Assembly: GCF_000003605.2 (NCBI RefSeq)
Contig: NW_003128273.1
Location: forward strand, 1 to 24,903
Direction of reading: 5' to 3'
Length of the DNA stretch: 24,903 nt
DNA from: Saccoglossus kowalevskii
Lineage: Eukaryota; Hemichordata; Enteropneusta; Harrimaniidae
Shown: positions 24,101 to 24,903 of the stretch, in pieces
Position numbering within the stretch: the first letter of the stretch is position 1
How the letters are laid out: every line of letters starts with the position of its first letter
The notes under the pieces: generated by a model
The model's input: the letters and a program-made list of their open reading frames with translations, nothing else
Databases searched by the model: none
What the model was told of the DNA's origin: nothing
Program-made: the position numbers and the translations under genes

Positions 24101-24903
24101 GGGTGACAGTATTGGCACTAGCCTACACCTCTATTGTTTGATAGACAGGGTGAAAGTATTGGCACTAGCTACATCTCTATTGTTTGATAGACAGGGTGAC
24201 AGTACTGGCACTGGCGTGCATCTCTATTGTTTGATAGACAGGGTGACAGTATTGGCACTAGCCTACATCTCTATTGTTTGATAGACAGGGTGACAGTATT
24301 GGCACTGGCCTGCATCTCTATTGTTTGATAGACAGGGTGACAGTATTGGCACTATCCTACACCTCTATTGTTGGATAGACAGGGTGACAGTATTGGCACT
24401 ATCCTACATCTCTATTGTTGGATAGACAGGGTGACAGTATTGGCACTATCCTACATCTCTATTGTTTGATAGACAGGGTGACAGTATTGGCACTAGCCTA
24501 CATCTCTATTGTTTGATAGACAGGGTGACAGTATTGGCACTAGCCTACATCTCTATTGTTTGATAGACAGGGTGACAGTATTGGCACTGGCCTGCATCTC
24601 TATTGTTTGATAGACAGGGTGACAGTATTGGCACTATCCTACACCTCTATTGTTTGATAGACAGGGTGACAGTTTTGGCACTATCCTACATCTCTATTGT
24701 TTGATAGACATGGTGACAGTATTGGCACTAGCCTACATCTCTATTGTTTGATAGACAGGGTGACAGTATTAGCACTATCCTACATCTCTATTGTTTGATA
24801 GACAGGGTGACAGTTTTGGCACTATCCTACATCTATATTGTTGGATAGACAGGGTGACAGTATTGGCACTAGCCTACACCTGTATTGTTTGATAGACAGG
24901 GTG

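Larger units (their letters stand above)
1..24903 (+). repeat. 47-bp tandem satellite/minisatellite array, about 530 units
   Basis: The window is a continuous head-to-tail array of a 47-bp unit with no interruption and no change of orientation. The unit contains, in order, TTTGATAGACAG, GGTGACAGTATTGGCACT and CCTACATCTCTATTG. The period was checked by measuring between identical marks: for example the GATAGATAGG variant at 8,021, 11,264, 14,789 and 16,105 is spaced by exactly 69, 75 and 28 units. Nearly all units are 47 bp; rare 45-49-bp units come from small indels. Units differ mainly at a few diagnostic sites: TATCC, TAGCC, TAGTC or TGGCC; TACATC, TACACC or TGCATC; CTCTATT, CTGTATT or CTATATT; GACAG, GAAAG or GATACC; TTTGATAG or TTGGATAG. 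Both window ends lie inside the array. There is no gene-sized open frame and no unique stretch over 47 bp. I do not recognise a named family; a eukaryotic, perhaps vertebrate, satellite is the likeliest class. Confidence 0.98.

Noticed and set aside
1-24903. CRISPR array
   Set aside because: The period is regular, but there are no unique spacers: the whole 47-bp unit is repeated, and no cas-like gene is present.
1-24903. Centromeric satellite with CENP-B boxes
   Set aside because: The CENP-B box needs CpG-containing TTCG and CGGG words, which the unit lacks. A centromeric role cannot be excluded but has no support here.
1-24903. Telomeric repeat or G-quadruplex array
   Set aside because: There is only one GGG run per 47-bp unit and no short telomere-like word. 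Four G-runs never lie close enough together.
1-24903. Origin of the unit by doubling of a shorter 20-27-bp repeat (ATTG and ACAG each occur twice)
   Set aside because: Aligning the two halves gives only scattered matches beyond those short words, no better than chance for this base composition.
1-24903. Transposon, LINE, SINE, LTR or virus-derived insertion in the array
   Set aside because: Every stretch reads as 47-bp units with small changes. No segment departs from the period long enough to hold an inserted element.
1-24903. TATATT words as TATA-box promoters
   Set aside because: They arise from the CTATATT unit variant, are scattered through the array and have no associated start region or gene.

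Overview
The whole 24,903-base window is one head-to-tail tandem repeat array with a 47-bp unit, about 530 copies, all in the same orientation. It enters and leaves the window inside the repeat, so no flanking unique DNA is visible. I see no protein-coding gene, RNA gene, transposon, CRISPR array or virus-derived element. Each unit carries, in order, TTTGATAGACAG, GGTGACAGTATTGGCACT and CCTACATCTCTATTG, with roughly 40% GC. The array points to a eukaryotic satellite or long minisatellite. A fish or other vertebrate is possible, but nothing here fixes the host. The near-absence of CpG (four noticed, each a private change in one unit) fits a methylated vertebrate genome but is weak evidence, because the unit itself has no CpG.

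Units fall into recognisable sequence types. Across the variable half they read TATCC-TACATC, TAGCC-TACATC, TAGCC-TACACC, TAGTC-TACATC or TGGCC-TGCATC. In the other half GTGACAG alternates with GTGAAAG, GTGATACC or GTGATAG, and TTTGATAG with TTGGATAG or TTGGATATAC. The order of types is not random. The window is a mosaic of multi-unit blocks re-used at offsets that are whole multiples of 47 bp.

Layout: bases 1-180 hold the most divergent units. Bases 1,000-1,700 carry a 141-bp three-unit higher-order repeat rich in the GTGATACC type. A 752-bp (16-unit) tandem duplication lies at 5,229-6,733. A block of about 0.84 kb recurs at 9.4, 18.6 and 23.0 kb, with a partial copy at 8.8 kb. A block marked by GACAGCATTGG and GATAGATAGG recurs at 7.9, 11.2, 14.7, 16.0 and 21.4 kb. 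A 1,316-bp (28-unit) tandem duplication lies at 14,648-17,278. A 94-bp two-unit repeat lies at about 21,800-22,150.

Short open frames exist but are by-products of the repeat. The unit length is not a multiple of three and carries overlapping stops, so every frame closes within about 141 bp unless a unit has an indel or a stop-removing variant. The array is best read as a non-coding satellite evolving by unequal exchange and block amplification. Any function, such as binding proteins or marking heterochromatin, is inference only.
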